From positions 10,410 to 74,409 of the forward strand of contig JAUWLW010000008.1 of the NCBI GenBank assembly GCA_030613505.1: DNA of 64,000 nt, read 5' to 3'. Shown one piece after another: positions 56,686-64,000 of this stretch. This DNA is from Candidatus Zixiibacteriota bacterium. Lineage in GTDB: Bacteria; RBG-13-66-14; B26-G2; WVWN01. Made by a program: the position numbers and the translations under genes. Within the stretch, counting starts at the first letter, position 1; every line of letters starts with the position of its first letter. The notes under the pieces are model-generated. The model saw nothing but the letters and a program-made list of their open reading frames with translations. It was not told the DNA's origin and ran no database searches.

Positions 56686-58647
56686 TTATATTAACTCGTA
56701 TACCTTATTATAAGGGTCTTCGTATAAAACGGCGCCGAAGCGAGACACGAACGCGCGCACGCGCTCCATAGCCTCGGCCGAATAGAAGGACTCGAGCCGT
56801 GGTTCGCCGTGCCGGTAAACGTGGACGTGCGTCACGCCCCAACCACGGACGAGGTCGTAAAGCTCGGCCTCATCCCGGGCCTTCTCCGCCTCCAGCATTA
56901 GCGCGGACGCGCTTAAAAACGAATCGTACGCCGCCGGCCGCTCGAGGTATAGCGTTTCGTTATAATACAAGAGCAAAACTTTCGCGTTAGGCGGCAACCG
57001 CTCGTTCATATATTCTTGCGCCGGATAGAATCCGGCCCACCGGCGCAGGAATTCTTTTTGCGGCATCCCGCCCAAATATGTGTGACGCGGCAACGTAGCG
57101 AGATCGGCCGGCGCGACCATAGCCGCGGCCACCGTGACCGCCGCCACCGCTACCAAAGGCCGCCATACTCGCCTGAACCACGTAACGCACATCCGGTCCG
57201 CGGCGTCGAGAGTCCCCGCCGCGGCGACCGCGAAAGCCGGAAGCGCGCCGTCGAGAAAGCGCAATTGTTGCGGCCCGAAGGCCCAGGCCGCGAGGTAAAC
57301 CCACCCGAACGCGACGACCCGCCCCCCCCGACGAAAGAGTACCGCTCCCAGCGCGGCGAGCGGAAGCAAGAACGGCAAGTACTTCCCGGCGAAATATTCG
57401 TACGTCACCCCCGCTTGAACCGAAATCCGGTAAGGTAAAAATACGTAGTCCGCGATGCCGCGGCCCCGCCCCATACCCATTTGCCATGACGCGACCCGCC
57501 GGGCCTGCTCGGCCGTAAAATCGCGGCCGCCGAAAACGTCATAACAGATAGGGAAAACCGGGTTGCCGCGTTCGACGTAAGTTTTGGCTAACCACGGCAG
57601 CAAAACCGCGGCCGCGACGGCGAGCAAGATAACCACGTCGCGTAGTCGCACCCGTTTCCGCGCTAAGTCGTAGACGAAAATTACGGCGAACGCCGCCAAC
57701 GCAGCCGCGGCCGAATATTTAACCGCGAGCGCCGCCCCCAAAAATACGCCGACTGATACGTAAAACCGCGTCCTTTCCCGTTGTCCGACCTCCGCCGCGT
57801 TAAAATACGAATACAGCGCGGCTACGACGAATAATACCAGGAAGTGGTCGTTATGGGCCCCACCCATCGAAATGAAAACCACGGGAGTCAGGACCACGAA
57901 AGCCCCCGCCAGCGCGGCGTAGAATTGGCTAAGCCATCGCCGGGCCAAGCGATACGTCAACGAAACCGCGAGCAACGTCGCGACGAGGTGGGAGGCGTTG
58001 GCGGCGATAAGGCCGTCCCACAAATAAGGCCAGAGATAGAACAACGACCCGCCCAACGGCATAGAGGCGTAAGCGTTGTACGGTAAGTACGTGAAGCCGT
58101 GCGCGGCCGCGTACGCCTTGGGAACGGCGAGGTGGTATACTAGCGCGTCAATGTACGTGGGAGGGTGGGCCGCGGTCAAAGCAACCGGTGCCGCGAGGGC
58201 CGCCACGGCCGCGACCAGCACGAACGTCGATACCCCCAACTCCCCGAGCCACTTTCTAATCCTTTGCGGGACGCGGCCGAATTCGGCCCGTAAAATCGCG
58301 ATCCCGGCAAACGCCGCGGTTATTACGAACGTCCTCGCGACCCACACGTACGCCAAATGTACCGCGCACAAAAAAAACGCCAAGACTACAAAAGCTACGA
58401 TGCCGAAAGCTACGGCGATTTCGGGGGGCATAGCCGAACGACCGAGCACGAGCTTTTGTACGCCGCGGCCTACGGCGTACACCGCCACCCAGAAAAAGAG
58501 GAACAGGCCGAGGTGCCACAACTTGCCCAGAACGACGCCTAGAATAGTCGCTTCTTGGGGAGACGATCTCGCGTACAATATAACGAACGCCGCGCCCAGG
58601 GCGGCGACGGCCGCGACGGCGAGAACCATTTTGACGGCTTGCCGCAT
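56686..58647 (-). CDS. GT39-like membrane glycosyltransferase, tandem copy 3
   Basis: 653 residues. The first loop reads TYIDALVYHLAVPKAYAAAHG (Ile for Trp before the acidic residue), then FTYLPYNAYASMPLGGSLFY; the tail KVLLLYYNETLYLERPAAYD is changed from NHT to NET. It is the first gene of the three in the direction of transcription and the most different in these motifs. The ATG at 58647 is used; a TTG two codons upstream is possible. No clear Shine-Dalgarno; an AT-rich stretch lies just upstream. Confidence 0.82.
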   Translation of the reverse strand: MRQAVKMVLAVAAVAALGAAFVILYARSSPQEATILGVVLGKLWHLGLFLFFWVAVYAVGRGVQKLVLGRSAMPPEIAVAFGIVAFVVLAFFLCAVHLAYVWVARTFVITAAFAGIAILRAEFGRVPQRIRKWLGELGVSTFVLVAAVAALAAPVALTAAHPPTYIDALVYHLAVPKAYAAAHGFTYLPYNAYASMPLGGSLFYLWPYLWDGLIAANASHLVATLLAVSLTYRLARRWLSQFYAALAGAFVVLTPVVFISMGGAHNDHFLVLFVVAALYSYFNAAEVGQRERTRFYVSVGVFLGAALAVKYSAAAALAAFAVIFVYDLARKRVRLRDVVILLAVAAAVLLPWLAKTYVERGNPVFPICYDVFGGRDFTAEQARRVASWQMGMGRGRGIADYVFLPYRISVQAGVTYEYFAGKYLPFLLPLAALGAVLFRRGGRVVAFGWVYLAAWAFGPQQLRFLDGALPAFAVAAAGTLDAADRMCVTWFRRVWRPLVAVAAVTVAAAMVAPADLATLPRHTYLGGMPQKEFLRRWAGFYPAQEYMNERLPPNAKVLLLYYNETLYLERPAAYDSFLSASALMLEAEKARDEAELYDLVRGWGVTHVHVYRHGEPRLESFYSAEAMERVRAFVSRFGAVLYEDPYNKVYELI

Positions 58648-58685
58648 CGCCAAACATATTAAAATAGAATTCGTGGAGCCGCTAC

Positions 58686-58709
58686 AAAAAAGCCGGCCCG
58701 CAGGCCGGC
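58686..58709 (-). terminator. Terminator of the cobalamin uptake operon
   Basis: Minus strand: GCCGGCC, loop TGCG, GGCCGGC (58709-58692), then TTTTTT. It lies 20 bases past the receptor stop. Confidence 0.92.
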
Positions 58710-58729
58710 TTAGACTCGGCGCGCACTCC

Positions 58730-60595
58730 TCACAAGCTAACGACTACGCCTCCGTAGAGGGCACGGCCCGGCATCGGGTAATCGTAAATCGTTTGGTACG
58801 TCTCATCCGTCAAATTCTTGCCGGCGACGTAAAACTCGGCGTAGTAAGCCTTAAACGCCAGGCGCGCGTTCAGAAGCGCGTACGAGTCGAGCCATGCCTT
58901 AAACGGCTCGAATGTAATCGGGTCGTAGTACGTATACTGTTGGCGGCCCACGATTTCCGTCGAAACCGACGGCGTCAACGCGAACGCGCCGTCGCCAAAA
59001 CCGTGCCGATACCGTAACTCGGCGAACTCGGTATACACCGGCCGATAGTCCAGCTGCTCAGCCGTTTCCCGATCCCGCGTCTGTAGGTACGTGCCGGTCG
59101 CGTCGAAGACTAACCCGCTAACAAACGGTAACGGCGTAACGGTAAGGCCGAATTCGGCGCCGCGGATAAACGCGCGGGCGACGTTGTCCGGCGGCCACCC
59201 GCTTATCAAATCTTCATAATTCGAATAAAAATAGGTCGCCTCGATTTTCAGGTGCGAACCCCATCGCAACGTCGGCCCGGCCTCGTAGGACCAGCAGTAC
59301 TCCGACTTGAGGTTCGGGTTGCCGCCGCCGAAACCCGTATCCGGCCAGAAGAGCTCGTCGAAGGTAGGGGCGCGAAAACCGCGTCCCCCGGACGCGCGCG
59401 CGCTCACGTAGTCGTTGAAGCGATACCTAACACCCAAGCGCGGCGAAACGGCGTCGCCGTAGATCCCAGAGGAATCGTAACGGACCCCGAAAACGGTTGT
59501 CAACTTATCGAAGCGAAGGTCTTCCTGGCCGAAGGCCGCCCACGTCGTCCCGGCCCGTTCGCCTATCGCCGTGCTATCGGTCGCCTCTCTCCCGAATTCG
59601 CCGCCGAGGGCCCCTCGATTCCAAGACGTTATTTGGCGGAAGACGACGCCACGGCCGCCGACGGCGTTGTTGCGGTGCGTATCGTCTACGGGTGGTATCG
59701 GAGCCGGGTCGACGTAGTGTCGTTTCTGGTTTTTACCGTAAACACGCCCTTCCGCAGACCACCCTTCGCCTAACGCCCCGTCGAAACCCACGTTCGCGCC
59801 GGCGAAATCGTCTTCCTGGCGGGCGCTCGGCGTCGGGTAAGACAACGAGCCCGGAACGCCCAACTCGGAGGTCTGATATTGGCCGCGGGCCGACAAGGTC
59901 GCCTCCTCGGTTAGCGCGTAAGATAGTTTGAAGTGCGCGCCTTCACCCTCGTAATCGTCGTTTCCGCGGAAGCCGTCGGAACGACGGTAATTACCGCCGC
60001 CGGTCACGCCTATCCTACCGAAAGGCACCCCCGCCTCGACCGCGGTCCCGACGCCGTTGTAAGTGCCGTACTCGCCGCGGAATGTAACCCCGGGCTCCTC
60101 CGGAATCCCCCGGGTGATAACGTTCACTACCCCCGCCGTCGCGTTGGCGCCGTAAAGGGCCGACGACGGCCCGGCCATCACTTCCACCCTCTCGACGTCT
60201 TCCAACGTTACGGCGTTGAAGTCCACGTCGCCGCCCTGGTGGTTATTCACGGGTTGGCCGTCCACCATAACGAGGGTCTGTTTCGCGAACCCTCCCCTCA
60301 TCGACAACGTCTTATTGGCCCCCGGGCCGCCGTACTCGCGTACGTAGACGCCTTCGGCACGCACAAGCCCTTCCGCCAAATTCTCGGCCGCAAGAAGTTG
60401 AAGCTCTTCCGCCGTCACCGTGGTCACGCCGAAAGGAACCTCTGATTCGCGCGCCGGTTCGCCTATGGCCGTTATCACTATCGGGTCGCCGGGGAAAATA
60501 TCCTCCTCGTCGATTTCGACGCCGCCGACGCCGCCCGCTAGTATTCCCCACGACGCCGTCAACCCGATGACACTCATAATACGCAACGTACCCAT
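58730..60595 (-). CDS. TonB-dependent receptor, BtuB-like
   Basis: Outer-membrane receptor of 621 residues. Signal peptide, a TonB-box-like DPIVITAIGEP near residue 37, plug domain (TVTAEELQLLAAENLAEGLV, SMRGGFAKQTLVMVDGQPVN, VERVEVMAGPSSALYGANAT) and a barrel of about 22 strands ending in a terminal aromatic-type strand (RALYGGVVVSL). Its place at the end of an operon with a cobalamin riboswitch points to vitamin B12 as ligand. AAGGAGGTC precedes the ATG. TonB/ExbBD are not in the window. Confidence 0.88.
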   Translation of the reverse strand: MGTLRIMSVIGLTASWGILAGGVGGVEIDEEDIFPGDPIVITAIGEPARESEVPFGVTTVTAEELQLLAAENLAEGLVRAEGVYVREYGGPGANKTLSMRGGFAKQTLVMVDGQPVNNHQGGDVDFNAVTLEDVERVEVMAGPSSALYGANATAGVVNVITRGIPEEPGVTFRGEYGTYNGVGTAVEAGVPFGRIGVTGGGNYRRSDGFRGNDDYEGEGAHFKLSYALTEEATLSARGQYQTSELGVPGSLSYPTPSARQEDDFAGANVGFDGALGEGWSAEGRVYGKNQKRHYVDPAPIPPVDDTHRNNAVGGRGVVFRQITSWNRGALGGEFGREATDSTAIGERAGTTWAAFGQEDLRFDKLTTVFGVRYDSSGIYGDAVSPRLGVRYRFNDYVSARASGGRGFRAPTFDELFWPDTGFGGGNPNLKSEYCWSYEAGPTLRWGSHLKIEATYFYSNYEDLISGWPPDNVARAFIRGAEFGLTVTPLPFVSGLVFDATGTYLQTRDRETAEQLDYRPVYTEFAELRYRHGFGDGAFALTPSVSTEIVGRQQYTYYDPITFEPFKAWLDSYALLNARLAFKAYYAEFYVAGKNLTDETYQTIYDYPMPGRALYGGVVVSL

Positions 60596-60609
60596 CGCCT
60601 GACCTCCTT

Positions 60610-61392
60610 CTAATGTTGTAATTCCGGGAAAATGAACTTCCTGCCTTCTACAGTTCGCGTTTTAATAACACAGCCGTAAACCCTCGACAACGTATCTTCC
60701 ACGAATACGCTCTCCGCAACGCCGTCGGCTTCGACCTTGCCCTCCGCCAGCAAGACGACGCGCGGGAAATACGCCGCGGCCATGTTGAGGTCGTGGAAAA
60801 CGGCGACTACCGTCAAGCCTTCGCGGCCGTTAAGACCCTTAAGTAACGAAAATATTTGGACCTGGTACGACACGTCGAGGTGGGCGGTGGGTTCGTCCAA
60901 AAAGATTAAAGCCGGTTCCTGGGCAAGGGCTCGCGCAAGCACCGCCCTTTGAAACTCGCCGCCGGAAAGTTGACTCACCGGCCGAGCCGCCAAGTCCGCG
61001 ACGCCGGTGAGCTCGAGGGCCTCGGCCACCACGTCGCGGTCGTGGCCTGTCGGGCGCTTGATAGGCCCCAGCCTCGCGTAACGGGCAAGCATGGCCAGCT
61101 CGGCCACCGTATAAGGCAAGTTCACTTCGCTATATTGCGGCAAGAATGCCGCCCGCCTCGCTACGTCTCGCCGGCCGTACCGGCTGATATCCCGCCCCGC
61201 CAACCTGACGTCACCCCGATCAGGCTTTAAGTAACCCGACAACAACCGTAGCAGCGTACTCTTGCCGGCGCCGTTTGGGCCGACGATGGCGACCATCTCG
61301 CCCGCGGCCGCGGCGAAGCTAACGCCCTTCACCGCCGGGCCCGTAGGCCAGGAGAAGTATACGTCCAACGCTTCGACCAGAGGCGCAGCCAA
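60610..61392 (-). CDS. btuD: Cobalamin ABC transporter ATPase
   Basis: 260 residues. Walker A GPNGAGKSTLLRLL, Q-loop FLPQYSEV, signature LSGGEFQRAVLARAL, Walker B ALIFLDEPTAHLD and H-loop VFHDLN, the set typical of FecE/BtuD-type importers. TTG start at 61392, 1 base after the TGA of btuC, with GGGG upstream. The BtuD name follows from the riboswitch; siderophore importers look alike. Confidence 0.9.
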   Translation of the reverse strand: MAAPLVEALDVYFSWPTGPAVKGVSFAAAAGEMVAIVGPNGAGKSTLLRLLSGYLKPDRGDVRLAGRDISRYGRRDVARRAAFLPQYSEVNLPYTVAELAMLARYARLGPIKRPTGHDRDVVAEALELTGVADLAARPVSQLSGGEFQRAVLARALAQEPALIFLDEPTAHLDVSYQVQIFSLLKGLNGREGLTVVAVFHDLNMAAAYFPRVVLLAEGKVEADGVAESVFVEDTLSRVYGCVIKTRTVEGRKFIFPELQH

Positions 61393-61393
61393 A

Positions 61394-62410
61394 TCAATAC
61401 CCCTTCTTCCGTAATATCGCCAGAAAGTACGGCGCCCCGACTAGAGCCGTGAAAACCCCTACAGGGACGATGGGTATGTCGAAATAATCCGCCGTTACCC
61501 GCACGAGCGCATCGCCGACGGCTACCAAGGCCGCCCCGCCTATCGCGGCCGCGGCCAAAAGCGGCAGGTGGCGTGGCCCGATCACGCGGCGTAGCGCGTG
61601 CGGTACTACGATGCCGACGAAGCCGATGGGTCCGGCCAAAGCGACCACCGACGCCGTGGCGAGAGCCGCGCAACCCAAGACCAGTATCTTAAACTTTTCT
61701 ACGGAAAGCCCTAAATGGAACGCGCTCTCCTCGCCGAGCGCCATGAGGTCCAACGGCCGCGCAAGCAATAGCAGTACGCCGCCGCATAAGACGACGACGG
61801 CCGCGGTGAAACCGACTTTTACGGGTGTAATGTCGGGGCTGGCCAGGTCGCCCATCAGCCACAGGAAAACCGCGTGTTGGTCTCGAGCCGGCACGACTGC
61901 CATGACCAACAAAATCAACGACGTAAAAAACGCGCCCACCATCACCCCCGCGAGAAGGAGCGCGTGCACCGAGAGTATGCCGGCGGCCCGGGCCACGACG
62001 AATCCCGCCATTACGGCCGTAAGGGCGCCGGCGAAGGCGAGGACGTTAACCGCCGAAAACGCCGCCACGCCCCCGCCGAGGCCCAGCACCGTGGCCAACG
62101 CGGCGCCGAAGCCCCCACCGGCCGCAATCCCTAAAATATACGGGTCCGCCAGCGGGTTGCGAAGCGTCGCCTGAAGCGAAGTCCCGGCCATCGCCAACGC
62201 GACCCCGACGCACAGGGCCGCGCCCAACCTCGTCAAGCGGACCACGATAACCGCGTACCCGTCCGCCGGGAGGACTCCCCCCGCGAATAGTTTCACCACG
62301 GCACGCGCCGACGCGGCGGGCCCGAGCCCCGGACCCATCACCGCCGATGCGGCGCACACCGCAAACAAGCCGCAGCCGAGGGCGACGAACGTCGCGACCT
62401 TACGGTTCAC
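61394..62410 (-). CDS. btuC: Cobalamin ABC transporter permease (FecCD/BtuC family)
   Basis: 338 residues with about 10 membrane helices. RLTRLGAALCVGVALAMAGT, QATLRNPLADPYILGIAAGG and GPIGFVGIVVPHALRRVIGP are the family blocks, the last being the coupling region to the ATPase. The GTG at 62410 is chosen for GGGAGGG 6 bases upstream; it overlaps btuF by 11 bases. The frame is open further upstream over btuF, which is not counted. Confidence 0.92.
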   Translation of the reverse strand: MNRKVATFVALGCGLFAVCAASAVMGPGLGPAASARAVVKLFAGGVLPADGYAVIVVRLTRLGAALCVGVALAMAGTSLQATLRNPLADPYILGIAAGGGFGAALATVLGLGGGVAAFSAVNVLAFAGALTAVMAGFVVARAAGILSVHALLLAGVMVGAFFTSLILLVMAVVPARDQHAVFLWLMGDLASPDITPVKVGFTAAVVVLCGGVLLLLARPLDLMALGEESAFHLGLSVEKFKILVLGCAALATASVVALAGPIGFVGIVVPHALRRVIGPRHLPLLAAAAIGGAALVAVGDALVRVTADYFDIPIVPVGVFTALVGAPYFLAILRKKGY

Positions 62411-63338
62411 TAATACCCTCCCCTTCAGCATGCGGGAGGTAAAAAAGGTCGTGAAGCAACGCCACACCCTGTGCCAACCGGGGACCGGCACGCAAAATCA
62501 AATCCGGGTTGAGTTCGTGGATTCTATTATCTCTAACGGCGGCTATCCAGCGCCAACCGGTCCGACGCCGGACGTCCCCGGCCTTCGCCGCGTCGTGGCA
62601 CAGGACTATCACCTCCGGGTCGCGAGCGATAACCTCTTCTGTTTCGATGCGCGAGTAAGGTCGCGGCAGCCCCGCGCCGACGTTAACACCGCCGGCAAGC
62701 AAGATAGCGTCGTGTACGAACGAACCCTCGGCGACCGTCATCAGCGGCTCCGGACATATCTCGAGGTAGACCCGCGGCCTATCTCGTACGGGTATTTTCT
62801 CTGCCGCCGAAGCCACGGCTAGTAACTTAGCGTCGAACGCGGCGACGAGTTCGGCCGCTTTCCGCCCCTCCCCCACTATGGCGCCGACGGCTTCGACGTT
62901 ACGCTTCACGCTCGTTATATCGGGAGCAAGGAAAGCGATCGTCGGTACGCCCAGGCGCTCGAGCTGGGCGATGGCCCGCTTTTGCTCGTGGCCCGTCGCG
63001 ATCACCAGGTCCGGCTCGAGCGCCGCGACTCGCTCCAAGGAAACGTTCGAGAAATCACCCACCAACGGTAACTCGCGGGCCGGCGGCGGCCAATCGCAGC
63101 CCCGCACGACGCCGACGACGCGACCACCGGCGCCGAGAGCGAAAAGGACCTCGGTTATTTCGGGCGACGTACAGATTATGCGCCGCGGCACGGCGGGAAT
63201 GTTGACGCTGCGGCCGAGGTCGTCTCGAAACGACCTCGTCTCCTCTGTTACCCGTCGCGGCGCCGGCCTGCCGCAGGCCGTCAAGGCCGCGACGACACCT
63301 ACCGCAACCAGAAACGTTCGGTATCCCTTTTCGACCAT
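62400..63338 (-). CDS. btuF: Cobalamin-binding lipoprotein (BtuF-like)
   Basis: 312 residues. Signal with lipobox LTAC (about residue 22), then a type III periplasmic binding fold: VNIPAVPRRIICTSPEITEV, LALGAGGRVVGVVRGCDWPP-type start, ALEPDLVIATG, and YSRIETEEVIARDPEVIVL in the second lobe. The ATG lies directly behind the T-run of the attenuator hairpin, so no normal Shine-Dalgarno is visible. First gene of the operon btuF-btuC-btuD-receptor. Confidence 0.88.
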   Translation of the reverse strand: MVEKGYRTFLVAVGVVAALTACGRPAPRRVTEETRSFRDDLGRSVNIPAVPRRIICTSPEITEVLFALGAGGRVVGVVRGCDWPPPARELPLVGDFSNVSLERVAALEPDLVIATGHEQKRAIAQLERLGVPTIAFLAPDITSVKRNVEAVGAIVGEGRKAAELVAAFDAKLLAVASAAEKIPVRDRPRVYLEICPEPLMTVAEGSFVHDAILLAGGVNVGAGLPRPYSRIETEEVIARDPEVIVLCHDAAKAGDVRRRTGWRWIAAVRDNRIHELNPDLILRAGPRLAQGVALLHDLFYLPHAEGEGISEP

Positions 63339-63363
63339 AAAAAAAGCCGGCCCGACGGCCGGC
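63339..63363 (-). terminator. Attenuator terminator abutting the btuF start codon
   Basis: Minus strand: GCCGGCC, loop GTCG, GGCCGGC (63363-63346) followed by TTTTTTT that runs straight into ATG (63338-63336). It stands between the riboswitch and the first gene and is the likely switch output. Confidence 0.85.
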
Positions 63364-63424
63364 GCGATTACTTAATGTACCCTGTCGCCCTACCCGTCGT
63401 AGGGGTCTACCCGGCTTGCGCCGG

Positions 63425-63620
63425 GGACAAGCAGCCTGAGGTTAAGTTTCCTGGCTCGCGGGTTATCCTACCGGCCGGCGCCTTCCCGGTTTCCCAGTGG
63501 CAAAAGTGCCGGCTTTCGTTACCGCTTACAGTGGCGGGGCCGCGGCGGCTTTTCACCGCCTTCCGTACACCCCAGGCCAATATTCAATTTTAGACGCCTT
63601 GCCACTTTGGCTTGGCGCAC
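63425..63620 (-). ncRNA. Cobalamin riboswitch
   Basis: Minus strand, 5' to 3': GGAAGGCGGTGAAAAGCCGC, then GGCCCCGCCACTGTAAGCGG (the conserved core of the cobalamin aptamer), GCCACTGGGAAACCGGGAAG, and the B12 box GAGCCAGGAAACTTAACC near 63440-63455. Order and spacing fit the class-I cobalamin riboswitch. Exact ends are approximate. Binding of adenosylcobalamin should turn the uptake operon off, here most simply by termination at 63339-63363. The short open frames that can be read across this region are not genes. Confidence 0.95.
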
Positions 63621-63635
63621 CCTACTCTTAACCGC

Positions 63636-63664
63636 AGTATATTTCAATAGGTACCCGTTGTCAA
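63636..63664 (-). promoter_or_regulatory. Promoter of the cobalamin operon
   Basis: Minus strand: TTGACA (63659-63664), 17-base spacer, TATACT (63636-63641). Transcription would begin near 63629, giving a leader of about 290 bases that holds the riboswitch and attenuator. Confidence 0.88.
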
Positions 63665-63719
63665 GGGTTTTTTACGTTAGCCTCCAGGGCCAGGCCGGGC
63701 CCCACCGATTTACAATATT

Positions 63720-63747
63720 AAAAGGCCCCGTCTTCGCGACGGGGCCT
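63720..63747 (-). terminator. Terminator of the last, partial gene
   Basis: Minus strand: AGGCCCCGTC, loop of 5, GACGGGGCCT (63747-63723), then TTTTAATATT. It lies 22 bases past the stop at 63769. Confidence 0.8.
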
Positions 63748-63768
63748 ACCTGTCGTCGCAGGTTTCTA

Positions 63769-64000
63769 TTAAGGGACTATCACCATCTTCTTGGTGGCTA
63801 CATCGGCCCCGGCGGTCAGGCGGTACAGGTACACGCCCGCCGGTAGCGGTTTGCCGCCGTCGTCCGTCAGGCCGTACCGCTCCTCGTATACGCCGGCGTC
63901 CCGCACGTCTTTCGCCACCGTCGCCACCCGGCGGCCGCTCAGGTCGTACACCACCAGCTCTACCTCAGCTCGAGCCGGCAGCGCGAATTTGATAACCGTA
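63769..64000 (-). CDS. Secreted protein, C-terminal FlgD/type IX-like domain (partial)
   Basis: Only the last 77 residues lie in the window; the gene continues past 64000. Visible: TVIKFALPARAEVELVVYDL, SGRRVATVAKDVRDAGVYEE, then PLPAGVYLYRLTAGADVATK and KMVIVP, the classic FlgD-like / type IX secretion C-terminal sorting domain of FCB-group bacteria. The rest of the protein and its function are unknown. Confidence 0.85.
   Translation of the reverse strand, partial: TVIKFALPARAEVELVVYDLSGRRVATVAKDVRDAGVYEERYGLTDDGGKPLPAGVYLYRLTAGADVATKKMVIVP

Noticed and set aside
63375-63846. Plus-strand open frames over the riboswitch and the 63.6-63.8 kb region.
   Set aside because: The DNA is explained on the minus strand by a cobalamin riboswitch, promoter and terminator; the frames have no coding character.

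Overview
The window is 64 kb of GC-rich bacterial chromosome from a Gram-negative-type organism: it encodes many lipoproteins, a TonB-dependent receptor, beta-barrel-like and C-terminally tagged secreted proteins. No rRNA, tRNA, phage, insertion sequence or CRISPR array was seen. The mix of core genes, several unrecognised secreted families and a FlgD-type C-terminal domain suggests an uncultured lineage near the FCB/candidate-phylum part of the tree. That placement is inference; no marker in the window settles it. TGA is an ordinary stop codon here (for example in the ATGA and GTGA overlaps at 30776-30779 and 54685-54688).

Layout. 1-15.5 kb: the end of an unknown gene, uvrA, a creatininase-family protein, a large alpha-2-macroglobulin, a sugar nucleotidyltransferase, rdgB, a DUF4091 lipoprotein, prmC, prfA and a DUF1385 membrane protein. 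15.8-20.7 kb: a TPR protein, the System II cytochrome c assembly pair ccsA/resB and a polyprenyl synthase. 20.7-31 kb: a complete F-type ATP synthase gene set (atpZ-I-B-E-F-H-A-G-D-C). It is broken up by four non-ATPase genes: a lipoprotein, a 67-residue protein, a beta-barrel-like secreted protein and a GNAT acetyltransferase. Subunit c carries residues typical of sodium-binding rings.

31.1-33.9 kb holds the most striking feature. Three tandem paralogous units each have their own promoter, Shine-Dalgarno and terminator, and each encodes an exported, cysteine-rich, beta-helix-like protein. In all three the reading frame is interrupted at the same place by TGA, in the context Cys-x-Gly-TGA-Gly, and continues with conserved sequence to a normal stop. 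A hairpin with an AGYUUY loop follows each TGA at the distance expected of a bacterial SECIS element. Two stem base pairs change in a compensating way between copies 2 and 3. I read these as a candidate new selenoprotein family.

34-43 kb: a mechanosensitive-channel-like protein, an amino acid permease with two UspA domains, a small frameshifted gene behind a promoter with a (TC)7 spacer, two secreted propeller-like paralogs, an AsmA-like protein, uvrC and a GT2 glycosyltransferase. The two propeller-like proteins share a C-terminal tag with the three selenoprotein candidates. 43-52.6 kb: a split transketolase, two ethylbenzene-dehydrogenase-like heme-domain lipoproteins flanking a 60-residue membrane protein, a PQQ-type propeller, a cyclic-nucleotide-binding protein, an HU protein and ATP-type PEP carboxykinase. 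52.7-58.7 kb: three tandem GT39-like membrane glycosyltransferases. 58.7-63.7 kb: a cobalamin uptake operon (btuF-C-D and a BtuB-like receptor) under a strong promoter, a cobalamin riboswitch and a terminator abutting the btuF start. The window ends in the C-terminus of a secreted protein with a FlgD/type IX-like domain.
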